A stretch of DNA of 64,000 nucleotides from Knoxdaviesia capensis (Eukaryota; Ascomycota; Sordariomycetes; Microascales; Gondwanamycetaceae): the NCBI GenBank assembly GCA_001510575.1, contig LNGK01000002.1, positions 1,786,144 to 1,850,143 on the forward strand, read 5' to 3'. The notes beneath the pieces are model-generated. The model was not told where the DNA came from. It did no database searches and worked only from the letters and a program-made list of their open reading frames with translations. The position numbers and the translations under genes are program-made. Every line of letters starts with the position of its first letter. Position 1 is the stretch's first letter. This document shows, in pieces, positions 1 through 12,036 of the stretch.

Positions 1-206
1 CGAATCTAAACGACAAGAGGCAAGAAGAGCATCCAGACGCTCACACACCACACAGCACCAGGAGAGCAACAGCCTCGTCGAGATTCCAGCCGCCAAAGCA
101 CTGCAACACCGCGAATTTGCCAATCACCTCGCCGTGCCCACGCTTTCGTTTCTCATACTGTCCCATCCCGTCACTCAAATTGTGTCTCTGTGTGTCTGTG
201 TCTCTC

Positions 207-260
<54 letters not shown>

Positions 261-2222
261 TCACTCTCTCTGTTCTCACCTTTGAGCTCTGCTCCCGGTC
301 ACATAGTCTCACTATACCGCCGCCAAGGGGCGAGAGACCCATCCACCTCTGGCCTGTTCCTAGTTTTCTGCTTTCTTTTTAATCTTTTTTCTCTCTCTCT
401 ATATTCTTTTTTTGGCCGGTTCATCCGTCCATTTCGACCCGCCCCTGTTGTGTTCCCTTCTCACAGACTCAGACCCAGATTCAGCCAGAAGACGCAGCCT
501 CTTTTTATTTTCTTTCTTATTTTTGCTTTCTTTTCTTGCTATCCTGCCCTCCACCTCGGCCTTCCTAGCTGCTCTTGAACGCTTTGAACCGGATTGAAAG
601 ACTTTCTGGTTGAGAATCACTACGGAAGTTAGTGAGTGAGTGTCCATCCTTTCTCCGAATTGCTCGATCTCCTTTCACAGCCATCGCCCCATTTTCTGGC
701 CTGTTCACGTCTGTCTCTGCTGCTGTTTGGCCTCCGGACGTGTCGGGCTTTGTTACACCACCGCTGTTTCAGTGTCCTTTCCCACCATATCTATCTCACT
801 CTCTTCCTTTCCCTCTCTCGCTCCCTCTCTCTTCCTTGGCTGCATTTGCACTCTCTTCTTGGGTCCTCTTGTTTCTCTCTCACGTCTCCTAGGACTTAGA
901 GAAGCTCCTTAATTTACTTACTGTCCTTATACCTTTTCGTTGCAGAGAAAAAGACGTTTCAAAAAGCATCTGATTTCTCTTTCGTGTCTATTCTTGGATA
1001 TTGCCCCAATTTCTTCTCTGCCTCCGCAAGTATATGCTTCTCTTTGATTGGACATTCTTCCGAATCCCTTGATATCTCTCTCTCAAGCTACAGACTGCTG
1101 GAATCTGATAGGTATGGCCAACTCTCTCTCCTCTCCCCCTCTCTGGTGTTTCCCTATCTTAAAGACTACCGCCATTTCCCGCTTTCAAGTCTCCCTCTGT
1201 CCCTCTATCTCTTGCACCCCTCTTTCTCCTTTTCTATTGCCGCCGCCCGCTGCCGCCATCCCGGTATCCCCGACATTCCCAAGCTTGATTACTCTGGCTT
1301 GGGTGAACACCTGGGGGCGTATTTCCCGGACCCTTTCGCTGCGTATACCCCACGCCTCTGTTTATGTATCCTACCTGGCTGCCACCACCTCAAAGTGGAA
1401 AGTCCCTAACTATATTCGCTCCATATGGACCACTCATTAATATGAGCTTCATCCCCTCGTGTGGACTAGCCATACTACTCTCCTCGTCTTCTCTTGTTGA
1501 CGTCAATCCATCCCCTTTGCTATGATTGCTCCTTCAACACACTGTCGGAGCCCTATACAAAAGAACCATCGAAAATAAGCACGCCTTAACGTGGCTTGCC
1601 GGACTGCATATGCTAATTCTCTTGATACCAGATTCCTCTCTTCTTCTCGTCTCAGCCCTTTCTTAGATCTCAGCCATCGCAACCCATACTCCGTGGTAGA
1701 GTTTCCGGTGTGGTCCTCATTTCTTCTCCTCTTCCTCTTTCATTCTCCCTCCCTCTCTCTTTATGCTCATCTAAATACCACCCGGGATCTGTTCCTAGCC
1801 TTACGCCTTTCCCTATACGGTTACTCCTTCAGCTGCAGGCTTTATGCATGCCGCCAAATCCTTCCCCAAACTTCCACATACATATTTGACGACTGTATGG
1901 AAACCCGGCTCCCATTGACGATTTCTGGATTTCGGTCACTACTGATTTTAAGATACGACTTTTCTCAGTCACACACACCAACACCTTGAGCCCCATATAC
2001 ACCCTTATTTGTGGTGCGGATTTCTAATTCGTCCCGATATAAATTAACTAAGGGGCATTAACGATCATCGAATCGAACTCGGATCCGTATATACATCATC
2101 AGCTTGAATTTGACGCCTACATATATATCAACCTTCTAGCCACTCCCTGGACTTTGCGGCCTTCTGGCCTTTCTCTGACCACTTGACATATCTCACACCG
2201 CTCCAATTTCTACTCCTACACA
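1..2222. other. Upstream spacer / probable long leader of the Zn2Cys6 gene
   Basis: No convincing gene. The + strand is strongly pyrimidine-rich (CTCTCT, TTCCTT runs) over most of 280-1900, like the long 5' leaders that precede regulatory genes in filamentous fungi. Open frames here are short, overlap in several frames and have low-complexity Ser/Leu/Phe composition, so I treat them as chance. A CA microsatellite lies near the start. Several ATGs precede the chosen start at 2223, so upstream ORFs are possible if the transcript begins far upstream. Confidence 0.6.
212..256. repeat. (CA)n microsatellite
   Basis: About 22 perfect CA units, preceded by an imperfect TGTGTCT stretch and followed by TCACTCACTCTCTC. 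It generates several spurious Thr-His repeat frames. Length variation between strains is expected. Confidence 0.97.
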
Positions 2223-5200
2223 ATGGATCACCCAAACTCAACCTCCCGGGAGCCCACGGGTGCGGCCCCGCCTGCTGCCAGACCTCCAATGGACGATGGG
2301 CTAGGGAAAGATGACTCCAACAAGAAGAAGGGGAATGCAAGAAAACGAACAAAGACCGGATGCTTGAGTAAGTGATATGTGCTTTTTGTGTTTCATTGGC
2401 GAGTCGAACGACCTCCTGCTACGGTGGCTGCCGGCTTTCGTGCATATATCTTCAATTTCTAACCCAATTTCTCATTGATTCAATGAATAGCATGCCGAAA
2501 GCGCCGGATAAAGTGCGATGAAGGCCGTCCAACTTGCAACAATTGCGCCAAATCAAAGCGAGGATGTGAAGGATACAACCAACGGGTGGTCTTCAAGGAT
2601 CCGATTAGTGCCTTCCACAGCGGCCAATTTGGTCCTCTCACTTTCGCCGGGCCTATGCATGCCCTCGCTCCGCATCTCGAGAACCCGCATGCTCCACTAG
2701 CTGCAATCGCCCCAAGACCATCCGGTGTCGATGGACAGTTCACCCAGCGAATGTATCACACGTCTGGGATGCCCGTAATGGCGTCAGATGCACCAGCATT
2801 TCAACCACCAATTATTCCTCCTCACGGCTTGCCGACACCAGGCTCGGAACTAACGACGAATGACCCGCGTGCTTTCCAACAACAACAGCAGGTGTTTGGC
2901 CGGGGCTTTCCGACTTTCGTTCCCGGCCAGATGCAAGCTCGGGCTGGCGGCTTGTTTTCAGATGGTTCGGGTGCCGGTGCTTCGGGAAGTCCGAACCGAT
3001 CCCTGCCCACCGCGACTTTCCCACAATCCGGCACTGCGGCCGCCGTTGCGCAGCAGTTCTCGCAAGCTCAGGACGATGTATATGATGACGACTCCCCTGA
3101 TGACTACGACGAGGACTATATGGATGATATCGAGGAGAACGACTCGCCGATTATAGAGAACAGTAATATCGCGTGGCACGCCTTGGTGGCGCGGGATCCC
3201 CGGACTTCAGCTAGGTCGAATTTGCGCATGCGAGCCTTTTCGGCGTATGCTGACGACAACATCCTCTCGACATACATCCCGTCGTTGCTCAACTCGCCGT
3301 TAAGTGACGAACGAACGGCAGCAATCTTCTGGCATTTTGTCAACGTGACAGGTCCTAGTATGTCACTGTACGAGCGACATCCCTTTGATTACTCGGAAAT
3401 CAGCCCGGACATTCCGACTCCGGCGTCCGGTCACAACGTGTGGACATACACTTTCACCTTGATATCATTTAACCAGCCGGCGCTGATGCAGGCGATGCTG
3501 GCGCTGGGCAGTCTCCAGATTGCCAAGCTGAAGCGGATTCCTGAAACGGCAGCGATGAAGCATTACCACTACGCCATCCGTCGCATTGCCCATAGCGTGC
3601 GCAGCGCCACGCGGCGACCGTTGGTGGCCACGTTGGCGGCGACCATCCTGCTGGCGTACTTTGAGGTGTGGTGTTCCGACCACACGAAGTGGTGCAACCA
3701 CCTGTTTGGCTCGACGATCTTGCTACGCGAGCTCGACCTCCCGAAGGCCAGCCGGCGCATCCTCCCCGTGAAGCGGCGGCGGCGGCTCCAGAAGGCCGAG
3801 GCACAGCTGAACCAGCCATTTGGCGATTTTCTGGGCACGGATGCGTCGTCGTATCCTGATTACGACGAACTGGATATCGACCTGATCAATCAACTCAGCG
3901 GCCAGAGCAAGGTGCTGGAAGACTACGGTCTGGGCCCTGTGGATATGCGCGAGCCGGAGCGGCCGGAACTGGAGCCGAGCGACAGGGATATCGTCCAGTA
4001 TGAAAGCATGCGCGATATCTTCTGGTGGTATACTAAGATGAATGTGTACCAGAGCGTACTGGGCGGAACACCGTTATTGTAAGTTGATCTGGCTGGACAC
4101 CTTCGTGACGTTTATCCTTTACGATGCTAACTCAATGCTTTGTCGCGTGAATAGCTTGGATTATCAGGAAACGGTTCAGGTTCCTCCTAGATCTCCAATC
4201 GGCCGTCTGGATGCTATGTAAGTCACCACCTCTCGTGCCCAGTAATATTCTGGTGGTTCTAACATGCGTTTTACTTAGTTACGGAACGTTTGATCACCTC
4301 TTGCTAGTGATGGCCAGACTATGTAGTTTCGCAAACAACGACCTGTCCCGCAAGCGCAAGACTGCGACCATGCCGCGACCGGGCGGAGGCCCCGGCGGAC
4401 CTCCCGCAGGGGCCTCGCCGCCGCCAATGTTCCCCGGTATGATTCCCAATGTAGGCAAAGTGTCAGTGCCAATGGGATTCAGTCCGCCGTCCGAGTCGCC
4501 ATCCGACAGCGAAGCCTCTGAAGAGATGGACCTGGAAGCGGCGACTGCTGCTGCGTACGCCGAATGGGAGGCGATCCGCGAGGCATTTGAGCTGTTCCGC
4601 AAGCACGTCGGTCCGGAGTTCGACCCGCTGGGCCCGGAGTACGCCGACCGCCGTATGTCGCCGTTCGGCCCTACGGTGCAGTACCGCACGTACTCGGTGG
4701 CCGGCATCTGGCTGAACTTCAACTTGGGCATGATTCAGCTGTACCGGGCGCACCCATCCATGCCACCGGCGTCGATGATGGCGGCGGGCCGGGCTGCGCG
4801 TGAGGCTGCGCCGCATGCGATGCAGATTGGGCGGATTGCGGCGGGGTTGTCGGATGATTGCTCGGATATCACCGAGATCAGCACGTTGCAGGGTGCCGCG
4901 TTCATCGAGAGTAGTTTGTGTCTCTTTGTGGCGGGCATTCAGGTGAGTTTCCATTCTCTAATGAAACCCATCTCCGCACTGGCATTGCCACGTATCTAAC
5001 TTATCTGTCCTTTGCTTCGTTCTAGTTTATGGACCCGGCCCAACGACAGTGGACAATCAAGCGCCTTATCGACATCTCACGGCTTACGGGCTGGGGCTCG
5101 GCGCTGCAGATTGCCGAGGGCTGCGAGGCGGCGTGGATCAAGGCGGCGTCGATGGGCCACGGCCCGCCGTACGACCGGCAGACGTCGTTCCTGCTCCAAC

Positions 5201-5367
5201 CGTCGCTGCAGCCGGTGTGGTCGAACCCGCGGCGGCTTGACCGGCGGCTGCACGAGGCTGACGAGGAGGGCAGTCGGCTGGTGATTGTGCGGGCCGAGCG
5301 GGCGTACTTTGCGCTGGGGCTCTTGAGTGTGGAGGATGATATTGAGCGGTTGGTGATCACCGACTAA
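2223..5367 (+). CDS. Zn(II)2Cys6 transcription factor with fungal-specific regulatory domain
   Basis: Five exons: 2223-2367, 2491-4078, 4155-4217, 4279-4942, 5026-5367, giving about 933 aa. Every junction keeps frame and has GTAAGT/GTGAGT donors. The N-terminus carries a complete zinc cluster, cysteines at about 47, 50, 57, 64, 67 and 74 (CX2CX6CX6CX2CX6C), split by the first intron after GCL, and preceded by a Lys/Arg-rich stretch. After it come GYNQRVVFKDP, a Gln run (about 180), an acidic block (about 245-275, DDDSPDDYDEDYMDD), and a C-terminal region of the Fungal_trans_2 type that includes YGTFDHLLLVMARL. Family knowledge: nuclear DNA-binding regulator recognising CGG half-sites. The cluster with GYNQRVVFK resembles the Pro1/NosA/RosA group of developmental regulators, but this protein is longer, so I give no symbol. 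The target pathway is unknown. Confidence 0.9.
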
Positions 5368-6234
5368 CCGCAGTGATCACCTTTGCCGTCGCTATCTCTC
5401 TGCCATCACTCCCTCCATCTTCCATTTTCCCGTTCTGTTTTCTTCTTGCTGGTGGGAATTCCCAAGACCCCTTCCCACCTCTTACGGCCTCTTGCTTTTT
5501 CATTTTCCTTCTCGACTCTCTTTAGACAAAATCTTTTCATAATATTCACCGGTGGCGCTTCACTGCTTTCCTTCTTTCACTTCTGTTTTGCTGTTTTGGC
5601 TTTGTTTTTTATTTTTATCTTCGTTCCTTTGGGTTGATTTGGGGGACGGCTGGATAGGGAGGGATATGCATATTTACAAGACTCTGCCGGGTTTCCACTT
5701 GGGGCGAGATCTGTGGGCATACACGAATACTGTTGGGCTATGTTCTGCTAATGTTTTCTGGGGGTTCTTTAAAGCGTTTAGTGTTTTTTACGTTGTCTCT
5801 GTTTCCGCTCTCTTGCTTTTCCTTTGGCTTCTTCCTGCGAGTTCTGTCATTTTCTTTCCCTGCGTGTGCGTTTCGTCGTCGTTTGATTCTTAAGTACTGA
5901 GTGGTCTATTGTACTGATACGCCTGCTTTTTGCGTGTGGTGATAATCGTGAACTCCGTTTGTTTGTTAAGGTTGTTTTTGTACGAGCTGATATGTTGGTG
6001 TTGGACCTGTATGTATATCTTACGATCCGTTCATGGGGGAGTCTCGATGATGGCACATAATCTACGTGCAGTGCAGAGGACATAAAACTTTTGGAATTGA
6101 GGATTGGGGTTTTATTTTATTTATCACGTAGGCTATCATGCATTTCTTTCTTTTCGTGCCAATGAGATAGACAAAAGAAAACGATGTCAAGTACACATAG
6201 ACGGCGAACTCGAGAAAGTCTCTCGGTTCGGCGC
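5368..6234. other. Convergent 3' spacer between the transcription factor and proteasome alpha-5
   Basis: T-rich on the + strand after the transcription-factor stop, as expected for a 3' untranslated region. No start-to-stop frame with coding character. The minus-strand 3' end of the proteasome gene enters from the right. Nothing else seen. Confidence 0.6.
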
Positions 6235-7381
6235 TTAGTTGGTCGGTAGCCGGTCGACCACAGCCTTCATCTCCTCGTCGGTGTATATCCGGAATCCCTT
6301 GTCCTTGGTCACGCTGGCCAGCTGCACGTTCTTCGAGTCCAGCTTCTCCTCCATCACTTGTTTCAGGGTCTTGAGCACGAGGACCTCGGCGGAGGGGAGG
6401 GTGAGGGACTAGGGGCAAAGAGACATGGCCGGTTAGTTCCGTATGGGGCATTCGGTAGAGACAGCAAGAAGAAAGCTAACAGGAGGGAGATGAAAAGCCG
6501 AGGGAAAACTCACGCGATGGTACTCGTTTTGTAGCTCAGCCTGGGCGCCCTCGGAGCCGGAGCCGATAGCCTTCGCATCGTAGCGGTAGAAGGTACCGCT
6601 GGGTTCAGCGTGGAACAGCTGCGGGCCGTCCTCGTCGAAGCCGGCGATGAGCAGGGCGACGCCGAACGGGCGGCTCATGATGGTCTCCTCGCCGTCGGCG
6701 CCCTCGCCGAAGCGCAGGGCAAGGTCGCAGATGGCCTGGGTGCACGACTCGACGCGCAGCGGCTCGTTGTAGTTGAAGGCGTGGTTCTGGCACTCGACGC
6801 GCGCGTGCTCGATCATCGAGCGCGCGTCGGCCTGCAGGCCCGACATGGCGCAGCCGATGTGGCGGTCGATCTCCAGGATCTTCTCGACGCTGTCGGTCTC
6901 CAGCAGCGTCGACGTCACGCGCTTCTCCACGCCCAGGATCACGCCCTCGCTGGTCGCTACGCCGATGGCTGTCGAGCCGAGCTTGATGGCTTCCAGCGAG
7001 TATTCGACCTGGAACAGACGGCCTTCGGGGGAGAAGGTGCTAGAGGGAGGGGGGGAGAGAGGGGTGGTGTTAGTTGGTCTGTTGTGCCCCGTGTGCAGGG
7101 CCCGGGTGGGCGGGGTGATGGTGGTGAGAAGGGCCTCGGGGAACTGTTGAGAGAGGCACTGCTCGCTTGGAGAATTGGTCGAGGAGTCCGGAGGTACACA
7201 TCAGGGGTCATCGGGTGTTGGTTACGTACTTGATTCCTCGGTCTATAGTTCATTGAACCGACACATGAGCACCAGTCAGCTTGGGGTCTCTTCACAAACA
7301 CTTTGGTGGGGGGGGGGTCGGCATTCTGTCTATAAGACACCGCTCTCAAGACTGACCATATTCTGATCTTGCCATAAACAT
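6235..7381 (-). CDS. PUP2: 20S proteasome subunit alpha type-5
   Basis: Four exons on the minus strand: 7381-7357, 7242-7230, 7039-6514, 6408-6235, giving 245 aa, the usual length of the family. The second exon is only 13 nt (encoding most of D-R-G-I-N) but is required to rebuild the invariant alpha-subunit N-terminus SEYDRGINTFSPEGRLFQVE, followed by YSLEAIKLGSTAIGV. The C-terminus is LASVTKDKGFRIYTDEEM and ends RLPTN. Family knowledge: non-catalytic alpha-ring subunit of the 20S core particle, which gates substrate entry and docks the 19S cap, in cytosol and nucleus. The first Met is followed by a second Met two codons on; I chose the upstream one. The gene shares a divergent spacer with the GCP2 gene. 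Confidence 0.95.
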
Positions 7382-8355
7382 CTTGACGGATTTGGGGGCC
7401 GGTCTACGGCTGCCGAATATAAATGGGAGAGAAAGAGAAGAGTGGGAGTGGGAGATGTGCCGGCCGGAGATGGAGGGGCACAGACAGCGGTTGGTGGGGG
7501 TTGGTTCGGAGCGGGAGATCGGAGGAGGGACGGAGTAGTCGACGACGAAGATGAAGATGAGAGAGTTGTATATAAACACACACACACAATCTGCGAGAGG
7601 AGGGAAATTGAAGACAAGTTCAAGCGTGGAGTTTTGAAAGAAACCAAGAATTGGTGATGCGAGATGGACGTTGGAGATTCAGAGCTTACTTAGGCAAACA
7701 GTTGGCATACGCCAGCCCATACAAATTGCCGGGAAGCAGTGGACTGCGGGGCCGATTGAAGCTCGGTGATTGGCTGCAGACTGCAAGGAGTGCGATGAGC
7801 GCCACAAGTCCGGGATTTGCGCCACACTGCAGCAAACTCAGCCACAGGTACCAAGCAAACAGTTTTCCGCGCGTTTACCTCTACGCGTCTATCAAAAACG
7901 GCAGGAAGGGCCAACTATCGTCAAACGATCACGACTTTTTCGCGGGCGGGACACTGGCTTTCTTCTTTTCTTTCAACGGCTGATGATATAGCCCTAACGC
8001 TTTCGCTTTCTAGAAATCCACAGCGACAGCCAGCCATTCTTCGAACCTCGGCTTTTTTTCTCTTCGTTCTCTCTTGATCTTTCCAGCTCTGTTGTTTGGC
8101 CCCCCCTAGATTGGGGAAGATAGCGAGCGATTCTCCCCTAACGTTTTGATCCCCTTTCGCTGCTGTCTTTTTTGTTTTCCCGCCACGAACAGACTCTGCT
8201 ACCTTGAACCCGGCAATTCTCCTCATCCATCTCCAACAGACGTGCGGCGCCAACGAACCCGCGATATTGATACCGAGAGCAACCAACCAGTCCCTCCTCC
8301 TCCTCCGATAATCACATTCACCATCTCCCCTCCCCCTCGCTCTCCATCGACCACA
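7382..8355. promoter_or_regulatory. Divergent promoter region, PUP2 (-) and GCP2 (+)
   Basis: A 974-bp spacer between two divergent starts. It holds an ATTGG/CCAAT element at 7769-7773 that reads CCAAT toward PUP2, a short (CA)n at about 7577-7587, and a pyrimidine-rich GCP2 leader from about 7990 to 8355. An open frame continuous with GCP2 begins at 8146, but 8356 is the better start because the upstream part has leader-like composition. No separate gene seen. Confidence 0.5.
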
Positions 8356-11300
8356 ATGGCCTCTGCCGCCGCACGGTCGTCGGCCACATACGACGCCCGC
8401 ATGGCTGACGGCGACCGACAGCGCGCGCGCATGGCGTCGCAGTCCACAGCAGCCCCCAGCAGCGGCGCCAGCAGCCGGTTCCGCGGCGACAGTTCGGCGC
8501 GGCCATCGCCCTCCGTCGCCGGCTCGCAGTACCAGCAGACCACCGCACATAAGAGATCGGCGTCGGGCAACCCGCGGCCGGTCAGCCGGACTACTACCGA
8601 GGAGCGCGAGCGCCGTGTCGAGCGCACCGTGGTGCACCACTATGAAACCGTCATCAGCTCGCGGAGTCCAGAGCGCCCCAGTGCGGCCCCTGCCGGTCGC
8701 GGGGTTCCTGATGTTAAGCCGCGGCCGAAGGAGCAGAAGCCGGCGCCGCCTGAGCCCCCCACACCAGGTAAGCTCACTGATCTCACATTGTCTAATCTAA
8801 TGGGTCCCTCTCTCATGCTAATACTCGCCACAGCCATTCCCGTCTGGAACCCTGAAGTCACTCTTATCCCCCACACCTCCGCTCCGCTCGCATGCCGCGC
8901 CGCCATCCCCGCCCCCGCAACACAACAACCTCTCCCTCCCCAACCACTAAAAGACATGTCGCTGGCCGAACAGGAATCAGCAATCATCGACGACCTGCTG
9001 TTCGTGTTGATGGGCTACGAGGGCCAGTATATCCGCTACGCCAAGGGCTACGATGCCTCGGAAGAGCGCGACCGGCTCTCCGGCCCCACCTACCGAATCC
9101 TCCCCGGGCTCGATGCCAGTCTCCAGTCTCTCACCTTCTCCATCCTCCGCCTCGCCACATACTACTCAGCCCTACAGGCCTTTGTCGACGTGCAAAGCCG
9201 GAGCGAGTACGGCTCCGTCAGCCATGCCCTCTGCGCTTCGGTGCGTAAGATGCTCCATTCGTACCTGGCCATGGTGGCCCAGCTCGAGTCGCAGTACCTC
9301 GCCGGCTCCAACTTCACCATCCACATCCTCCACGTTGAAACTCTCCCCACCGCCCAGACCTTCCAGCACCTGCACTCCCTCTCGCTGGTGCTCCTGCGCC
9401 GCAACCGCCTGCTGGATGCCGACGACGACGACGACGAAGACGAAGACAGCGATGACGACGACGACATGGAACGCATCCTGCAGTCGCTACGCGACACCGG
9501 CAGCTTCATCCCCGGCAAAATGGCGTACCAGAAGCTTAGTAAAGGCGGCGTCGTGCTCGATATCCTCACGCAACGGCTGGAGACGCTGTCGGGCGACCCG
9601 GCGGCGCGCGAGCTCATGACACGGCTGCTGCGCGATGCCAGCCGGCCGTACATGACCATGCTGAACGAGTGGCTGCACCACGGCAACATCAACGACCCTC
9701 ACGGCGAGTTCATGATCGAGGAGAAACGCAGCATTGGCCCGCAGCGCCTGGACATCGACTACACCGACGACTACTGGGAACGGCGCTACACCATCCGCGA
9801 GAACGTGGTGCCGCCGCAGCTGAAGGGTGTGGTCGACAAGGTGATGCTGGCGGGGAAGTACCTCAACGTCGTGCGCGAGTGCGGCGGAGTGGACGCCAGC
9901 CGGGCCGTTGGGGACCTCCCTGCGTCGTTCGACGACAGCCGGTTCCTGGAGAACGTCAACAGCGCTTACGCCCATGCGAACCAGTCGCTGATGCAGCTGC
10001 TCCTCACCACGCACGAGCTCCCCGCGCGACTGCGCTCGCTCAAGCACTACTTCTTCCACGACCCGTCGGACTTCTTCTCGCACTTCCTCGAGCTCGGCGC
10101 GTCGGAGCTGCGCAAGCCCGTGCGCACCGTCAACACCAACAAGCTGCAGTGGCTGCTGGACCTGGTCCTCCGCCAGCCCGGCACCGTGGTGTCGCTGGAC
10201 CCGTTCAAAGAGGACGTCAAGGTCGAGATGAATGACGTGACGCTGGTGACCATGCTGCAGCACGTGGTCAACATCACGGGCCTCGAGCAGGGCGAAGTGC
10301 CGGTGATGGCGCCGCCGACAGGCGCCGGAGCCACAGGCAGCGGGGCGGCAGCCGCCTCGTCGCTGGAAGCCGACCCCAAGGCCACCGGCTTCACGTCGCT
10401 GCAATTCAACTACGCGGTGCCGTTCCCGGTGTCGCTGGTGATCAGCCGCAAAACCGTGTGGCGCTACCAGGCGCTGTTCCGCTACCTGCTGGCGCTGCGC
10501 CACCTGGAGGCCCAGCTGTCGGCCGGCTGGCAGGCCAACTCGCGCGGCATGGCGTGGGCGCACCGCAGCTCCAGCCGGCGGCTCGAGCTGTGGAAGGCGC
10601 GCGCGTCGACGCTGCGCGCCCGCATGCTGGTGTTTGTGCAGCAGCTGCTGTATTTCTGCACCGCCGAGGTCGTCGAGCCCAACTGGCAGAAGTTCATGTC
10701 GAGTCTGAAGACGGACGGCTTCGTCGATCCGGTTGCCACTTCTGCCCCGAGTGCGGTCCCCGCTACCACCACTGCCGCCGCCGCTGATGGCCCGGCTGCT
10801 CCGGTCTCCTCCGGTGCGGCGGCGGGTGGTCCCGTCCCGGCGATAACCACGGCGGCGCCGACACGCACCGTCGACGAGCTGATGAAAGACCACGTCGACT
10901 TTCTCGATACGTGTTTGAAAGGCTTCATGATGACTAACGGGAAGCTGCTACGAGTAAGTCTCCCCTTTCCCCCTCTCTCCTTACCCCCGTCTTTTGTTCC
11001 CTCCTCTCTTTGACTCCGTACTAACCCTAAACCCTAAGATCCACTCCAAACTCATGCAAACCTGCGCCATCTTCGCCAGCCCGTCGACGCTAACCTGGCT
11101 AACGCGCGAGATTGAGAAATCCGACCCGGACCTATCGAGCACCACACGGCCGCCGCGCATCCCCAAGCGCCAGTGGGCGCAGTTCCAGGCCCAGCGCGCC
11201 GCCCAGCGCGCCGCAGCCGCGGACTCGAGCACGGCCGACGCCGCCGCCAACACGAGCGCGATGAGCGCCGGCGACGCGGACTCGGCCGCCGAGCACCTGG

Positions 11301-11506
11301 ACAACCTGTTCGACCTGCTCAAGCGCTGGGAGCTCAACTTCGGCAAGCACCTGCAGATCCTGCTGGACGCGCTGAACCACTACGGCGCCACCGAGACCAT
11401 CTCGCTGCTGAGCCTGTGCGCGCGGTTGAGTTCGGCCAACCACGGGACGGAGTTTGCGGGGCTGCGGCACGAGCAGGACGACGGGGCCGCTGGTGGTGGG
11501 ATTTGA
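8356..11506 (+). CDS. Gamma-tubulin complex component 2 (GCP2/Spc97/Alp4 family)
   Basis: Three exons: 8356-8767, 8834-10953, 11039-11506, about 999 aa. The first intron is 66 nt with no in-frame stop, so an unspliced reading stays open; its GTAAGC donor and CACAG acceptor argue for removal. Residues 1-140 are Ser/Ala/Arg-rich and probably disordered. The gamma-tubulin-ring core (GRIP1) starts near IIDDLLFVLMGYEGQYIRY and holds an acidic Asp/Glu run at about residue 335. The C-terminal core includes LDPFKEDVKVEMNDVTLV, FPVSLVISRKTVWRYQALFR and FLDTCLKGFMMTNGKLLR, which match GCP2 better than GCP3 (human GCP2 has DPFKDDLK, RYQMLFRH and FLDTCLKDCMLTN). Role: with GCP3 it forms the small complex that holds gamma-tubulin and nucleates microtubules at spindle pole bodies. 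The second intron has an unusual telomere-like 3' end. Confidence 0.9.
11021..11038 (+). other. Telomere-like 3' splice region of GCP2 intron 2
   Basis: The intron ends in CTAACCCTAAACCCTAAG. The CTAAC branch consensus lies 14 nt before the AAG acceptor, and the whole branch-to-acceptor stretch is made of CCCTAA-type telomeric units. Confidence 0.8.
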
Positions 11507-12036
11507 CACTTGCGTGCTGGTTTGGCTGAGGAGATATCTCGTGGATGAACGCAGTGGGAAGAGGAAGAGAGGATGGGAAGACCGCGCGGTCAGACCTACT
11601 TCCCTATTAACGTGCTGAATGAACTCTTTTCTCTTGGTAATGCTGCATATGCTGTTCGTGATGCCTATGCTTCAATGTCCGTAGACAGCAACACAACCGG
11701 TTTTATTTCTGTGCTGGTATCTTCGAGCCAAGTACCACGAGATAGTTGTATCGGAAGAGTGCTACAACAATTCCCCGGTGTAATCCCATGATAACCCGAA
11801 TCGCGTGTTCAATGCATCCGCCCAATGAAAGAGAAAAGCAAGAATGAGAAAAGAAACCGTCCCGAAAGAATACCACCGCCAAATGCATGGCCATACCAGT
11901 AAAACTCCAGGGACATACACATCGTCATCTAGCAAAATGCAAAGAACAGAAAAGAAAAAAGAAAAGAACAGAAAAACCACACCCATAACCATTGGGAAAA
12001 AAACAAGGCCCCGGCCCCCGAAACCCGGGGAAGACC
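11507..12036. other. Convergent 3' spacer between GCP2 and the SNF2 helicase
   Basis: A 530-bp spacer between two converging stops, A-rich on the + strand in its right half (the 3' side of the minus-strand gene). No coding frame of substance and no repeat seen. Confidence 0.6.

Noticed and set aside
117..578. Small + strand frames over the CA repeat
   Set aside because: Thr-His repeat translation from a microsatellite, open in several frames.
8768..8833. Reading through the first GCP2 intron as coding
   Set aside because: It is in frame and lacks a stop, but has GTAAGC and CACAG borders and intron-like composition. Retention would add 22 residues and remains possible.
9487..10893. 468-codon frame antisense to GCP2
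   Set aside because: Arg/His/Gln-rich shadow frame; GCP2 is unambiguous on the + strand.
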